In this document: positions 6,486-14,140 of the stretch, in pieces
Position numbering within the stretch: the stretch's first letter is position 1
Layout: each line of letters begins with the position of its first letter
Source: Paramuribaculum sp.
Lineage (GTDB): Bacteria; Bacteroidota; Bacteroidia; Bacteroidales; Muribaculaceae
Reading direction: 5' to 3'
Length of the DNA stretch: 14,140 nt
Assembly (NCBI GenBank): GCA_029051965.1
Contig: JAIDJZ010000172.1
Span: 1 to 14,140, forward strand
Notes under the pieces: model-generated
The model's database searches: none
What the model was told of the DNA's origin: nothing
The model's input: the letters and a program-made list of their open reading frames with translations, nothing else
Translations under genes and position numbers: made by a program

Positions 6486-8039
6486 ATGAGTAATCAGCTT
6501 GAAAAAGTTCAGGAACTCATTGCACTGCGCAATGAGGCCCGCTTAGGAGGCGGCGAGAAAGCCATCCAGAAACAGCATGACCGCGGAAAATACACAGCCC
6601 GCGAACGCATTGCCCAACTTCTTGACGAAGGTTCATTCGAAGAAATCGATATGTTTGTGCGTCACCGCTGTTACAATTTCGGTCAGGAAAAGAAATCGTT
6701 CCTCGGCGACGGCGTTGTGACAGGCTACGGTACGATCGACGGCCGTCTGGTCTATGTCTTTGCACAGGACTTCACTGTTTTCGGAGGATCTCTGAGCGAA
6801 ACAATGGCTCTTAAGATCTGCAAGATCATGGATATGGCCATGAAGATGGGCGCTCCGGTCATCGGTCTTAACGATTCGGGCGGCGCACGTATCCAGGAAG
6901 GTATCAACGCGCTTGCCGGTTATGCCGAAATTTTCCAGCGCAACATTCTTGCTTCGGGTGTGATTCCCCAGATCTCTGCTATTCTCGGTCCGTGTGCCGG
7001 CGGCGCAGTCTATTCACCCGCGCTTACAGACTTCACGATCATGACCAAAGGCATTTCGTATATGTTCCTCACCGGTCCGAAGGTTGTCAAGACAGTGACA
7101 GGCGAAGATGTGACCCAGGATGCTCTCGGCGGTGCGGAAGTGCACTCGACAAAGAGCGGTGTGGCTCATTTCGCAGCCGAAGACGGCGAAGACTGTCTGA
7201 AGATCGTCCGCAAGCTTTTCAGCTACATCCCGCAGAACAATCTCGAAGAACCGCCGTTGGTTGAGTGCAATGACCCGATCGACCGTCTGGAGGATTCGCT
7301 CAACGAGATTATTCCCGATTCGCCGAACCGTCCCTATGACATGTATGAGGTTATCGGCGCGATCATCGATAACGGAGAGTTCCTCGAAGTACAGCGCAAT
7401 TATGCAAAGAACCTCATTGTCGGTTTCGCCCGTTTCAACGGCCAGGCAGTAGGTGTGGTAGCGAACCAGCCTAAATATCTTGCCGGTGTGCTCGACAGCA
7501 ACGCTTCGCGTAAGGGTGCGCGTTTTGTCCGTTTCTGCGACGCGTTCAATATTCCTCTGGTCACTCTGGTCGATGTTCCCGGCTTCCTTCCCGGAACAGG
7601 TCAGGAATATAACGGTGTGATTCTCCACGGAGCCAAGCTTCTTTATGCTTATGGCGAGGCAACAGTGCCCAAGGTGACTGTTACTCTGCGCAAGAGCTAC
7701 GGCGGCAGCCATATCGTGATGAGCTGCAAGCAGCTTCGCGGCGATATGAACTATGCATGGCCTACGGCAGAAATCGCCGTTATGGGTGGCGCCGGTGCGG
7801 TCGAAGTGCTTTATGCTCGTGAGGCTAAGGCATCAGAAGATCCCCAGGCAGTGCTCAAGGAAAAAGAATCGGAATACAACAAGCTGTTCTGCAATCCCTA
7901 CAATGCGGCCCGCTACGGCTATATCGATGATGTCATCGAGCCGCGCAACACCCGTTTCCGTGTGATCCGCGCTCTTCAGCAGCTGGCTACCAAGAAGCTG
8001 ACAAATCCGGCTAAGAAACACGGCAATATTCCTCTGTAA
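6486..8039 (+). CDS. mmdA: Methylmalonyl-CoA decarboxylase alpha subunit (carboxyltransferase)
   Basis: Transfers the carboxyl group of (S)-methylmalonyl-CoA to biotin on the carrier protein, releasing propionyl-CoA. At 517 residues it is a normal MmdA/PccB-type carboxyltransferase with two crotonase-fold halves. In the N-half, SGGARIQEG (131-139) and [13 protein letters not shown] (168-180) form the CoA-binding and oxyanion region. In the C-half, [12 protein letters not shown] (363-374) and YGGSHIVM (405-412), then [15 protein letters not shown] (425-439), form the biotin-side region. Sequence alone cannot separate it from a propionyl-CoA carboxylase beta subunit. The downstream OadG-like, biotin-carrier and MmdB-like genes, and the absence of a biotin carboxylase gene, argue for the Na+-pumping decarboxylase. 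No Shine-Dalgarno is visible before the ATG. Confidence 0.94.
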   Translation: MSNQLEKVQELIALRNEARLGGGEKAIQKQHDRGKYTARERIAQLLDEGSFEEIDMFVRHRCYNFGQEKKSFLGDGVVTGYGTIDGRLVYVFAQDFTVFGGSLSETMALKICKIMDMAMKMGAPVIGLNDSGGARIQEGINALAGYAEIFQRNILASGVIPQISAILGPCAGGAVYSPALTDFTIMTKGISYMFLTGPKVVKTVTGEDVTQDALGGAEVHSTKSGVAHFAAEDGEDCLKIVRKLFSYIPQNNLEEPPLVECNDPIDRLEDSLNEIIPDSPNRPYDMYEVIGAIIDNGEFLEVQRNYAKNLIVGFARFNGQAVGVVANQPKYLAGVLDSNASRKGARFVRFCDAFNIPLVTLVDVPGFLPGTGQEYNGVILHGAKLLYAYGEATVPKVTVTLRKSYGGSHIVMSCKQLRGDMNYAWPTAEIAVMGGAGAVEVLYAREAKASEDPQAVLKEKESEYNKLFCNPYNAARYGYIDDVIEPRNTRFRVIRALQQLATKKLTNPAKKHGNIPL

Positions 8040-8078
8040 TCAACAAGCGAATCAAAAATATCATTCTACAGAGACAAA

Positions 8079-9044
8079 ATGAGAAAGAAAATATTCCTTC
8101 TGCTTCTGATCATGGCCTCATGTGCTTCGGTCATGTCAGCCCAGAGCCGCCGGAATCTGCGCATCAATGAAGTGATGGTGCAGAACGACAGCAGTGTGGT
8201 TGACGACTACGGACGTCATCAGGCCTGGATCGAGCTGTTTAACACGACTCACGCTCCGCTTAATATCGCCAGCGTGTTCATCACGAACAATCCGGCTACT
8301 TTGGACAGTACGCTGACGTCGCAAGAACGTAAGGCGATGATGTATGCTGTGCCCCTTGGTGATGTCAATACGAAGATCCCCAAGCGTCAGCACATCATTT
8401 TCTGGGCTGACGGCCAGCCTACGCTCGGCACGTTCCACACTAACTTCACTCTGACTCCGGGCCAGGAAAACTGGATCGGTGTGTTCGATGCCGACGGGGT
8501 GACACTGATCGATCAGGTCACTATCCCCGCAGACCTCGCGCCCAATACATCCTATGCGCGCGTGGTTGACGGAATCGATGCCGAAGGTTCTGACGCTTCT
8601 GCGGCGTGGGAGGTGAGAGATGACAGCAAAGGATTCCCTGTGACTCCCAGCTCCAACAACAAGATCCGCGAGAAAAACGACAAGATCGACATGTTTGCCG
8701 AAAAGGATGCCAATGGTTTCGCTATGGCGATCATGGCGATGGGCATCGTGTTCAGCGCGCTTCTTCTGCTGTGTATCTGCTTCTATATCATCAGCAAGAT
8801 CGGCGAAAGAGTGTTGCGTCACAACCGTGCGGTTTCAAAGGGAACTACAGTAGCCGAGCTGCATCCTGAAGAACGTAAAGCGCATGATTCGGGTGAGGAA
8901 ATCGCGGCTATCGCAATGGCTCTCCACGAACATCTCGATGCTCACGACCGCGAGAGCACAGTGCTTACGATCAATAAGGTGAAGCGAGCATATTCGCCGT
9001 GGAGCTCTAAAATCTACAGTCTCCGCCAGCTTCCCCAGAAATAA
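8079..9044 (+). CDS. OadG-like pump subunit with exported lamin-tail domain
   Basis: A 321-residue protein that appears to be the gamma/delta-type membrane subunit of the decarboxylase, with an unusual extracytoplasmic part. Residues 1-21 form a signal peptide (Lys-rich start, LLLLIM core, likely cut near VMSA/QS). Residues about 25-180 look like a lamin-tail (LTD) beta-sandwich: LRINEVMVQNDS, AWIELFNTTHAPLNI, ITNNP, HIIFWADG, FTLTPGQENWIGVFDADGV and TSYARVVDG. After a polar linker a single membrane helix covers about 215-239. The cytoplasmic tail (about 270-321) has EIAAIAMALHEHLDAH and ends SPWSSKIYSLRQLPQK, typical of Bacteroidales OadG-like proteins. In the family this subunit anchors the carboxyltransferase to the beta subunit. 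The role of the LTD is unknown. It lies 39 bases after mmdA. Confidence 0.85.
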   Translation: MRKKIFLLLLIMASCASVMSAQSRRNLRINEVMVQNDSSVVDDYGRHQAWIELFNTTHAPLNIASVFITNNPATLDSTLTSQERKAMMYAVPLGDVNTKIPKRQHIIFWADGQPTLGTFHTNFTLTPGQENWIGVFDADGVTLIDQVTIPADLAPNTSYARVVDGIDAEGSDASAAWEVRDDSKGFPVTPSSNNKIREKNDKIDMFAEKDANGFAMAIMAMGIVFSALLLLCICFYIISKIGERVLRHNRAVSKGTTVAELHPEERKAHDSGEEIAAIAMALHEHLDAHDRESTVLTINKVKRAYSPWSSKIYSLRQLPQK

Positions 9045-9099
9045 AAAAGGCATCTTAAAAAGTTAATTCAACAATCCGTTATAAAAAATCATTTGAACA

Positions 9100-9537
9100 A
9101 TGAAAGAATACAAATATAAAATCAACGGTAACACTTATAAGGTGTCGATTGGCGACATCGAACACAATGTTGCCGATGTGGAGGTCAATGGAGTTCCCTA
9201 CAAGGTTGAGATCAACGCTGACAAGAAACCTGTAACGATCAAAAACGCTCCGCGTCCCTCGGCCGCTCCCCGTACGGCTGAAGGAGCCAAGGTTATCGCC
9301 AAGCCGACTTCGGCAGGCGGCGCAGGCCACAAGGTCGTTTCACCTCTTCCCGGCACGATTGTCAGCATCAATGTCAAGGTCGGCGATACGGTCGGCGCTT
9401 CCGACACTGTCGCTATCCTCGAGGCTATGAAGATGGAGAATGCCATCCATGCAGGCCGCGATGGTGTTGTGAAATCGATCGAAGTCAATCCGGGCGACGC
9501 TGTTCTTGAGGGTGCATCTATCCTCACGATCGAGTAA
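9100..9537 (+). CDS. Biotin carboxyl carrier subunit of the decarboxylase
   Basis: A 145-residue acyl-CoA decarboxylase biotin carrier that shuttles CO2 as carboxybiotin from MmdA to the membrane subunit MmdB. The C-terminal biotinyl domain (about 76-145) contains the canonical EAMKMEN motif, with the attachment Lys at 111. PLPGTI at 82-87 and DGVVKSIEVNPGDAV (121-135) are the expected flanking strands. The first 48 residues form a small beta-rich domain common in decarboxylase carriers, joined by an Ala/Pro/Lys-rich flexible linker (about 49-76). It lies between the OadG-like gene (55 bases) and mmdB (36 bases). The symbol mmdC fits by analogy with other systems but is left out because naming of small subunits varies. 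Confidence 0.93.
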   Translation: MKEYKYKINGNTYKVSIGDIEHNVADVEVNGVPYKVEINADKKPVTIKNAPRPSAAPRTAEGAKVIAKPTSAGGAGHKVVSPLPGTIVSINVKVGDTVGASDTVAILEAMKMENAIHAGRDGVVKSIEVNPGDAVLEGASILTIE

Positions 9538-9573
9538 GCACGCTAACCATTAACCCATTACAATCTTAGAAAC

Positions 9574-10731
9574 ATGGATTTTGGTGAATTTTTGCTAACT
9601 AACCTCCAGCAGTTCTGGAATCTGACAGGATTCCATAACGCAACCTGGCAGCATTTTGTCATGCTGGCCGTTGGACTCTTCTTCATCTGGCTCGCTATCA
9701 AGAAGAACTTCGAGCCGATGCTGCTCGTTCCGATCGGTTTCGGTATGCTCATCGGTAACATTCCGTTTGACACCACCGCCGGTCTCGAAGTGGGCATCTA
9801 CGAAGAAGGCTCTGTTCTGAATATTCTCTACAATGGTGTTAGTGCCGGATGGTATCCTCCGCTGATCTTCCTCGGAATCGGTGCGATGACCGACTTCTCG
9901 GCGCTTATTGCCAATCCGAAGCTGATGCTTATCGGTGCGGCCGCACAGTTCGGTATCTTCGGTGCCTATATGGTTGCCCTTCTGCTCGGTTTCGCTCCCG
10001 ATCAGGCCGGTGCAATCGCAATCATCGGAGGTGCGGACGGTCCTACGGCAATCTTCCTTTCGTCGAAGCTCGCTCCGAATCTGATGGGCGCGATCGCTGT
10101 GTCGGCTTATTCCTACATGGCTCTCGTTCCGGTTATTCAGCCGCCGATCATGCGTCTGTTCACAACAAAGAACGAGCGTCTGATCAAGATGAAGCCGGCT
10201 CGTGCGGTCTCTCAGAACGAGAAGATAATCTTCCCGATCGTCGGCATGCTGCTGACCTGTTTCGTGGTTCCGTCGGGTATTCCGCTGTTGGGTATGCTTT
10301 TCTTCGGCAACCTGCTTCGTGAGTGTGGCGTCTGCAACCGTCTGGCCAAGACTGCTTCGAATGCGCTGACAGATATCGTCACGATTCTTCTGGGTATGAC
10401 TGTCGGTGCTTCGACTCAGGCTTCTGAGTTCCTGACAACTGAGACTATCGGAATCTTCGCTCTCGGTTTCATGGCGTTCATTATCGCTTCGACGAGCGGT
10501 GTGATCTTCGTGAAGATTTTCAATCTCTTCCTTCCGAAATCGAAGAAAATCAATCCGCTTATCGGTAATGCAGGTGTGTCGGCAGTTCCGATGTCGGCCC
10601 GTATTTCCAACAACCTCGGTCTGGAATATGATCCGAACAACTATCTGCTGATGCACGCTATGGGTCCGAATGTGGCCGGTGTGATCGGTTCGGCAGTAGC
10701 TGCTGGTGTGCTCCTCGGCTTCCTTGCCTAA
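9574..10731 (+). CDS. mmdB: Na+-translocating methylmalonyl-CoA decarboxylase beta subunit
   Basis: The integral membrane subunit that decarboxylates carboxybiotin and drives Na+ out of the cell. It has 385 residues and about nine to eleven hydrophobic segments. Two family hallmarks are clear: GGADGPTAI (152-160), whose Asp155 corresponds to the essential Na+-site Asp of OadB, and GNAGVSAVPMSAR (331-343) with HAMGPNVAGVIGSAVAAG near the C-terminus, part of the second conserved ion-binding region. VPIGFGMLIGNIP (52-64) is also typical. Sequence alone cannot distinguish the MmdB, OadB and GcdB subgroups; mce and mmdA in the operon point to methylmalonyl-CoA. It is the last gene of the operon, with an intrinsic terminator about 25 bases after the stop. 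Confidence 0.94.
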   Translation: MDFGEFLLTNLQQFWNLTGFHNATWQHFVMLAVGLFFIWLAIKKNFEPMLLVPIGFGMLIGNIPFDTTAGLEVGIYEEGSVLNILYNGVSAGWYPPLIFLGIGAMTDFSALIANPKLMLIGAAAQFGIFGAYMVALLLGFAPDQAGAIAIIGGADGPTAIFLSSKLAPNLMGAIAVSAYSYMALVPVIQPPIMRLFTTKNERLIKMKPARAVSQNEKIIFPIVGMLLTCFVVPSGIPLLGMLFFGNLLRECGVCNRLAKTASNALTDIVTILLGMTVGASTQASEFLTTETIGIFALGFMAFIIASTSGVIFVKIFNLFLPKSKKINPLIGNAGVSAVPMSARISNNLGLEYDPNNYLLMHAMGPNVAGVIGSAVAAGVLLGFLA

Positions 10732-10752
10732 GGGGGACCCGAATATTGAATT

Positions 10753-10805
10753 CAGACGCGGCGTCCGCTCCCTCTTATCGGGTCAGACGCCGCGTTCTGT
10801 TTTTC
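10753..10805 (+). terminator. Intrinsic terminator of the decarboxylase operon
   Basis: ACGCGGCGTC (10756-10765) pairs exactly with GACGCCGCGT (10786-10795), with CAG/CTG extending the stem around one bulged T. The 20-base loop is followed directly by TTTTTC (10800-10805). It sits about 25 bases after mmdB and marks the end of the mce-mmdB transcript. Confidence 0.88.
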
Positions 10806-10931
10806 TATATGTCGGACGGGAAGCTGCCGTCTTCATCTTTTATTGCGGGTACGGGGAACACTTTTGCCCTTCCGGATGTTATATTATCGAACCATCAAAC
10901 AGAGTGTGTAATTATAATCCCAGCTTCAGCA

Positions 10932-11282
10932 ATGATTACTCAGAAAGTTATTGAACAGTTATATAAAACCTATAAGAAGCCGCCTTTGAGTGCAGATGAT
11001 CTTGACATCGATCTGTTGTTTCTCCACGTGCTGGAGACGCACGACATCGCTATTGACGATCATGCCAATCTGCTTATCGGGAGCCTTCCGGAGGGTTCGC
11101 CTTTCCATAGGATTCCGCTGCGGCATATCCATGCGATAGTCGAATTCGAGAGCAGGATAGCTATCGTTCTCCATTCGTCGATTCTGTTTCTGAACAAGCG
11201 TGACAGCCGTTCGAATGTTCATATCCGTATGCCTAAACATAGTCTTCTCGAAAAGATTTTTGCACGCGCCGATTGTGACTGA
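10932..11282 (+). CDS. Small conserved-looking protein of unknown function
   Basis: A 116-residue soluble protein with no signal peptide, membrane segment or motif that I recognise. It starts with an amphipathic helix-like stretch (ITQKVIEQLYKTYKKP). An acidic segment (SADDLDIDLLFLHVLETHDIAID) follows, then a hydrophobic beta-rich core (SPFHRIPLRHIHAIVEFESR, IAIVLHSSILFLNK) and a basic C-terminus. It resembles short Bacteroidales proteins of similar pattern, from general impression only. I chose the ATG at 10932 because the longer frame, open from 10746, would run through the mmdB operon terminator. A possible promoter-like CACTTTTG lies at 10859-10866. It is flanked by two terminators, so it is probably transcribed alone. 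Confidence 0.65.
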   Translation: MITQKVIEQLYKTYKKPPLSADDLDIDLLFLHVLETHDIAIDDHANLLIGSLPEGSPFHRIPLRHIHAIVEFESRIAIVLHSSILFLNKRDSRSNVHIRMPKHSLLEKIFARADCD

Positions 11283-11316
11283 TCAGCGGTTACGCGATCG
11301 AATCGGCGATGATTGT

Positions 11317-11362
11317 AAAAAAAATTCCGGCCGGAAATCTGATTTCCGGCCGGAGTTTTTTT
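11317..11362. terminator. Bidirectional intrinsic terminator between convergent genes
   Basis: A near-perfect palindrome (11326-11339 with 11341-11354; core CCGGCCGGAAA / TTTCCGGCCGG) is flanked by eight A's (11317-11324) on one side and seven T's (11356-11362) on the other. It can therefore terminate transcription in both directions: the unknown-function gene from the left and the thrS-infC-rpmI-rplT operon from the right. It begins 35 bases after one stop codon and ends about 22 bases from the other. Confidence 0.92.
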
Positions 11363-11383
11363 AGCGGGCAACCCGCGTCGGGT

Positions 11384-11734
11384 TTATGCGCCTTTTACTT
11401 TGTCTACAATCGCCTTGAAAGCGGCAGGATTGTTGAGGGCGAGGTCAGCGAGAACCTTGCGGTTGATTTCGATGCCTGATTTGTGGATGAGACCCATCAG
11501 CTTGCTGTAGGAGAGGTCTTCCTGACGAGCAGCGGCATTGATACGCTGAATCCAAAGTGAGCGGAAGTTGCGTTTTTTATCTTTACGGTCGCGGTAAGCG
11601 TAGGTAAGACCTTTTTCCCAAGTGTTCTTGGCAACGGTCCATACGTTGCGGCGGCAACCGAAGTAACCACGGGTGAGTTTTAAGATTTTCTTTCTGCGAG
11701 CTCGAGAAGCTACATGATTTACTGATCTTGGCAT
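11384..11734 (-). CDS. rplT: Ribosomal protein bL20
   Basis: A 116-residue basic protein of the large subunit, needed for early 50S assembly. The N-terminus [29 protein letters not shown] is the standard bL20 extension that threads into 23S rRNA, and [22 protein letters not shown] and [24 protein letters not shown] are the conserved globular part. Length and ATG start match the family. It is last in the thrS-infC-rpmI-rplT operon, separated from rpmI by an unusually long 123-base AT-rich gap. The bidirectional terminator follows. Confidence 0.97.
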   Translation of the reverse strand: MPRSVNHVASRARRKKILKLTRGYFGCRRNVWTVAKNTWEKGLTYAYRDRKDKKRNFRSLWIQRINAAARQEDLSYSKLMGLIHKSGIEINRKVLADLALNNPAAFKAIVDKVKGA

Positions 11735-11857
11735 TTTTTAAAATGAGTTGTGAAAGTTAGCGGCTATTGCTCTTGAGTGCTAAACATTCGGTTAGTAAAA
11801 AGTGGGTAAATAAAAACACACGAATTAAAAATTCTGATTCAGAGAAATCTCCGAAGC

Positions 11858-12055
11858 TTACTTAAGCCCGAGCAGTTCCTTTACGCTCTTTTCGTTGGTC
11901 TTGTCAACCAAAGTGGCGTGAGTCAGGTTGCGTTTCTGCTTTTTTGTCTTCTTGGTGAGAATGTGGCTCTTGAAAGCGTGTTTTCTCTTGATCTTTCCTG
12001 ATCCGGTAAGGGCGAACCTCTTTTTGGCACCGGAATTAGTCTTAATCTTTGGCAT
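11858..12055 (-). CDS. rpmI: Ribosomal protein bL35
   Basis: A 65-residue, very basic 50S protein. It starts [20 protein letters not shown] and continues with a [21 protein letters not shown] segment, both diagnostic for bL35; the length is normal. It lies 51 bases after infC and before rplT, the usual infC-rpmI-rplT order. In enterobacteria and Bacillus this operon is autoregulated through RNA upstream of infC or rpmI. I do not recognise such a leader in the short infC-rpmI gap here. Confidence 0.97.
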   Translation of the reverse strand: MPKIKTNSGAKKRFALTGSGKIKRKHAFKSHILTKKTKKQKRNLTHATLVDKTNEKSVKELLGLK

Positions 12056-12106
12056 TTTAAATTGTTGTTAATAAAGAAGTATTAATTCGAGTTAGTTCTC
12101 TTTGTT

Positions 12107-12697
12107 TCATTTCTTTTTGGGGGTGAGCATGAGGATCATGCGCTTTCCCTCAAGAACAGGCATCTGTTCGACTTTGCCGTAGTCTTCAAGGTCGTTGGCG
12201 AATCGGAGAAGAAGGACTTCGCCCTGCTCTTTGAAGAGGATCGAGCGTCCGCGGAAGAATACGTAAGCTTTCACTTTCGCACCTTCCTGAAGGAATCCCA
12301 TCGCGTGTTTGAGCTTGAAGTTATAGTCGTGGTCGTCGGTCTGAGGTCCGAAACGGATTTCCTTGACAACGACTTTCGTGGCCTTGGCTTTCTGTTCCTT
12401 CTGATGCTTTTTCTGCTGGTAGAGGAATTTCTGGTAGTCGAGGATCTTGCAGACAGGCGGCTCTGCGGTCGGGGAAATTTCGATCAGGTCGAGTTCCTGT
12501 TCCTCGGCCATTCTGAGTGCTTCCTGAATGGAGTAGATTCCCGGTGTGACATTGTCTCCGACAAGGCGCACCTCACGGGCACGGATGTGTTCGTTGGTCA
12601 CGTACTGGTCTTTGGCAGTGGCAGGGCCACGGCGATTCTGACCGCGATTGGGGTTGGGACGGCGTGGTCCGCCGGGATTAAAAGGCTTTTTTTGCAT
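12107..12697 (-). CDS. infC: Translation initiation factor IF-3
   Basis: Binds the 30S subunit, blocks premature 50S joining and checks start-codon pairing. It has 196 residues. Residues 1-28 are a Pro/Arg/Asn/Gly-rich N-terminal extension, then the N-domain ([36 protein letters not shown]). The linker helix is Lys/Gln-rich ([14 protein letters not shown]), and the C-domain has [35 protein letters not shown] in pieces and ends in MLTPKKK. It starts with an ordinary ATG, unlike the AUU start used for autoregulation in E. coli. The start lies 8 bases after the thrS stop, so the two are probably translationally coupled. Confidence 0.97.
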   Translation of the reverse strand: MQKKPFNPGGPRRPNPNRGQNRRGPATAKDQYVTNEHIRAREVRLVGDNVTPGIYSIQEALRMAEEQELDLIEISPTAEPPVCKILDYQKFLYQQKKHQKEQKAKATKVVVKEIRFGPQTDDHDYNFKLKHAMGFLQEGAKVKAYVFFRGRSILFKEQGEVLLLRFANDLEDYGKVEQMPVLEGKRMILMLTPKKK

Positions 12698-12705
12698 TCA
12701 GTAAG

Positions 12706-14140
12706 TTAGTTATTTGTCAATTCTTCGACTTCGCGAGCCAAATTTTCTGCAAAGTTAGTAATTTTCATCGTACCTTTATCACCTTCGCCCTGTTTTCTTA
12801 CGGAAATTTCACCATTATTGGCTTCTTTTTCTCCGACAATGAGCAGATAGGGGATTCGGCGGAGTTCGTTGTCGCGGATTTTTCTTCCGATTTTTTCGTT
12901 TCGGTCGTCGACAATGGTGCGTACGTCTGCGGCGTTGAGCTGTCGTGCAACTTCATGGGCGTAGTCGTTGAATTTCTCCGAGATCGGGAGAACGACTGCC
13001 TGGTCCGGGGCGAGCCAGAGGGGGAATCGGCCTGCTGTGTGCTCGAGGAGAACGGCGACGAAGCGTTCCATAGATCCGAACGGTGCGCGATGGATCATGA
13101 CGGGACGGTGTTTCTGGTTGTCAGAGCCGGTGTATTCGAGCTGGAAGCGTTCGGGGAGGTTGTAGTCGACCTGGATTGTTCCGAGCTGCCAGCGTCGTCC
13201 GAGGGCGTCTTTGACCATGAAGTCGAGTTTGGGGCCATAGAAGGCGGCTTCGCCGAGTTCCTTGCGTGCGCTGAGTCCTTTTTCTTCGCAGGCTTCGATG
13301 ATTGCCTGTTCGGCGAGATGCCAGTTTTCGTCCGAGCCGATGTATTTTTCTTTGTTGTTCGGGTCGCGGAGCGAGATCTGTGCTTCGAAGTTGTCGAATT
13401 TCAGGGCTTTGAAGATGTAGAGGATGATGTCCATTACTTTGAGGAACTCATCTTTGATCTGGTCGGGCGCGCAGTAGATGTGGGCGTCGTCCTGAGTGAA
13501 TCCGCGGACACGTGTCAGTCCGTGGAGTTCGCCGCTCTGTTCGTAGCGGTAGACTGTTCCGAATTCGGCCAGACGCAGGGGTAGTTCGCGGTAGCTTCGC
13601 GGGAGTGCGCGGAAGATTTCGCAGTGGTGAGGACAGTTCATCGGTTTGAGCAGGTATTCCTCGCCTTCTTCGGGTGTGTGGATTGGCTGGAACGAGTCTT
13701 TGCCGTATTTAGCGTAGTGGCCTGAAGTCACATACAGCATTTTGTTGCCGATGTGGGGTGTGATTACCTGCTGGTAGCCGTATTGTTTCTGGATTTTGCG
13801 GAGGAACTGTTCGAGGCGGTCGCGCAGGGCGGCTCCTTTGGGAAGCCAGAGGGGGAGACCGGCGCCGACGTTCTGGGAGAAGGCGAAGAGTTCCATCTCT
13901 TTTCCGAGTTTGCGGTGGTCGCGCTTTTTCGCTTCTTCGAGGAGCTGGAGGTATTCGTCGAGCATCTTCTGTTTTGGGAATGAGATGCCGTAGACGCGTA
14001 CGAGCTGGTTGCGTTTCTCATCGCCGCGCCAGTAGGCTCCTGCCAGCGACATTACCTTCACGGCTTTGATCGGAGCGGTAGGCGGGATGTGGGGGCCTCG
14101 GCAGAGGTCGGTGAAGTTTCCTTGAGTGTAGGTCGTGATG
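12706..14140 (-). CDS. thrS: Threonine-tRNA ligase (5' end outside window)
   Basis: Charges tRNA-Thr with threonine. The open frame reaches the right edge of the window without a start: 477 C-terminal residues of an expected 640 or so are visible, so the N-terminal TGS domain and most of the editing domain are missing. Visible pieces in order are [16 protein letters not shown] and [14 protein letters not shown] (end of the editing domain), the class II catalytic core with [10 protein letters not shown] carrying the zinc Cys, motif 2 [15 protein letters not shown], motif 3 [11 protein letters not shown], and a C-terminal anticodon-binding domain ([33 protein letters not shown]). The GTG at 14061 is an internal valine codon, not a start. 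It is the first visible gene of the thrS-infC-rpmI-rplT operon. Confidence 0.97.
   Translation of the reverse strand, partial: ITTYTQGNFTDLCRGPHIPPTAPIKAVKVMSLAGAYWRGDEKRNQLVRVYGISFPKQKMLDEYLQLLEEAKKRDHRKLGKEMELFAFSQNVGAGLPLWLPKGAALRDRLEQFLRKIQKQYGYQQVITPHIGNKMLYVTSGHYAKYGKDSFQPIHTPEEGEEYLLKPMNCPHHCEIFRALPRSYRELPLRLAEFGTVYRYEQSGELHGLTRVRGFTQDDAHIYCAPDQIKDEFLKVMDIILYIFKALKFDNFEAQISLRDPNNKEKYIGSDENWHLAEQAIIEACEEKGLSARKELGEAAFYGPKLDFMVKDALGRRWQLGTIQVDYNLPERFQLEYTGSDNQKHRPVMIHRAPFGSMERFVAVLLEHTAGRFPLWLAPDQAVVLPISEKFNDYAHEVARQLNAADVRTIVDDRNEKIGRKIRDNELRRIPYLLIVGEKEANNGEISVRKQGEGDKGTMKITNFAENLAREVEELTNN

Noticed and set aside
7014..7712. 232-residue open frame on the minus strand opposite mmdA
   Set aside because: It overlaps the most conserved part of mmdA and shows no family features; it is a frame shadow.
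8136..8822. 228-residue open frame on the minus strand opposite the OadG-like gene
   Set aside because: The plus-strand gene has a signal peptide, LTD, membrane helix and OadG tail in the right order; the opposite frame has none of these.
9595..10656. 353-residue open frame on the minus strand opposite mmdB
   Set aside because: Its composition (rich in Arg, His, Glu, Asp, Thr) is that of a codon shadow, it has no recognisable motif, and it lies wholly over a clear membrane-protein gene.
10746..10931. N-terminal extension of the unknown-function gene
   Set aside because: This frame would translate the stem, loop and U-run of the mmdB operon terminator; the ATG at 10932 is far more plausible.
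14059..14061. GTG as start codon of thrS
   Set aside because: The frame stays open to the window edge and encodes conserved ThrRS residues ([15 protein letters not shown]), so the gene is truncated by the window.

Overview
The window looks like a chromosomal segment of a gut Bacteroidales bacterium, most likely of the Muribaculaceae (S24-7) type. Three things point there: an alpha-type methylmalonyl-CoA carboxyltransferase in a Na+-pump operon with an OadG-like subunit carrying a lamin-tail domain, promoter elements of the Bacteroidetes TAnnTTTG kind (4481-4488, 5842-5849), and AT-rich leaders without clear Shine-Dalgarno sequences. Family placement is inference. No RNA gene, CRISPR array, transposase or integrase was seen.

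Region 1 (1-4310, minus strand) is an oxalate-catabolism operon transcribed frc - oxc - AEC-family carrier. This is the same order as yfdW-yfdU-yfdV in E. coli. Frc transfers CoA from formyl-CoA to oxalate. Oxc decarboxylates oxalyl-CoA back to formyl-CoA and CO2, consuming a proton. The carrier is the likely anion importer or exchanger, and no OxlT-type MFS antiporter is present. A strong hairpin lies between frc and oxc, and a perfect 28-bp inverted repeat lies beyond the last gene at the left edge of the window.

Region 2 (4311-5806) is a divergent intergenic region followed by a plus-strand gene that joins a YczE/YitT-like membrane domain to a cytidylate-kinase-like domain. A promoter element just before its first ATG argues that translation starts at a later ATG (4511).

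Region 3 (5807-10805, plus strand) is the propionate-forming end of the succinate pathway: mce (methylmalonyl-CoA epimerase), mmdA (carboxyltransferase), an OadG-like membrane subunit with an exported lamin-tail domain, a biotin carrier protein and mmdB (Na+-translocating membrane subunit). It starts with a candidate promoter and a GC-rich leader, has an attenuator-like hairpin between mce and mmdA, and ends at a strong intrinsic terminator. Epimerase plus decarboxylase would convert methylmalonyl-CoA to propionyl-CoA while exporting Na+. The mutase is not in the window.

Region 4 (10806-11362) has a small protein of unknown function and a bidirectional terminator.

Region 5 (11384-14140, minus strand) is the thrS-infC-rpmI-rplT translation operon; thrS runs off the right edge.

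The window therefore holds two decarboxylation-linked energy systems side by side: cytoplasmic oxalate decarboxylation, which depends on anion exchange, and a biotin-dependent Na+ pump. Whether they are functionally coupled cannot be seen from the sequence.
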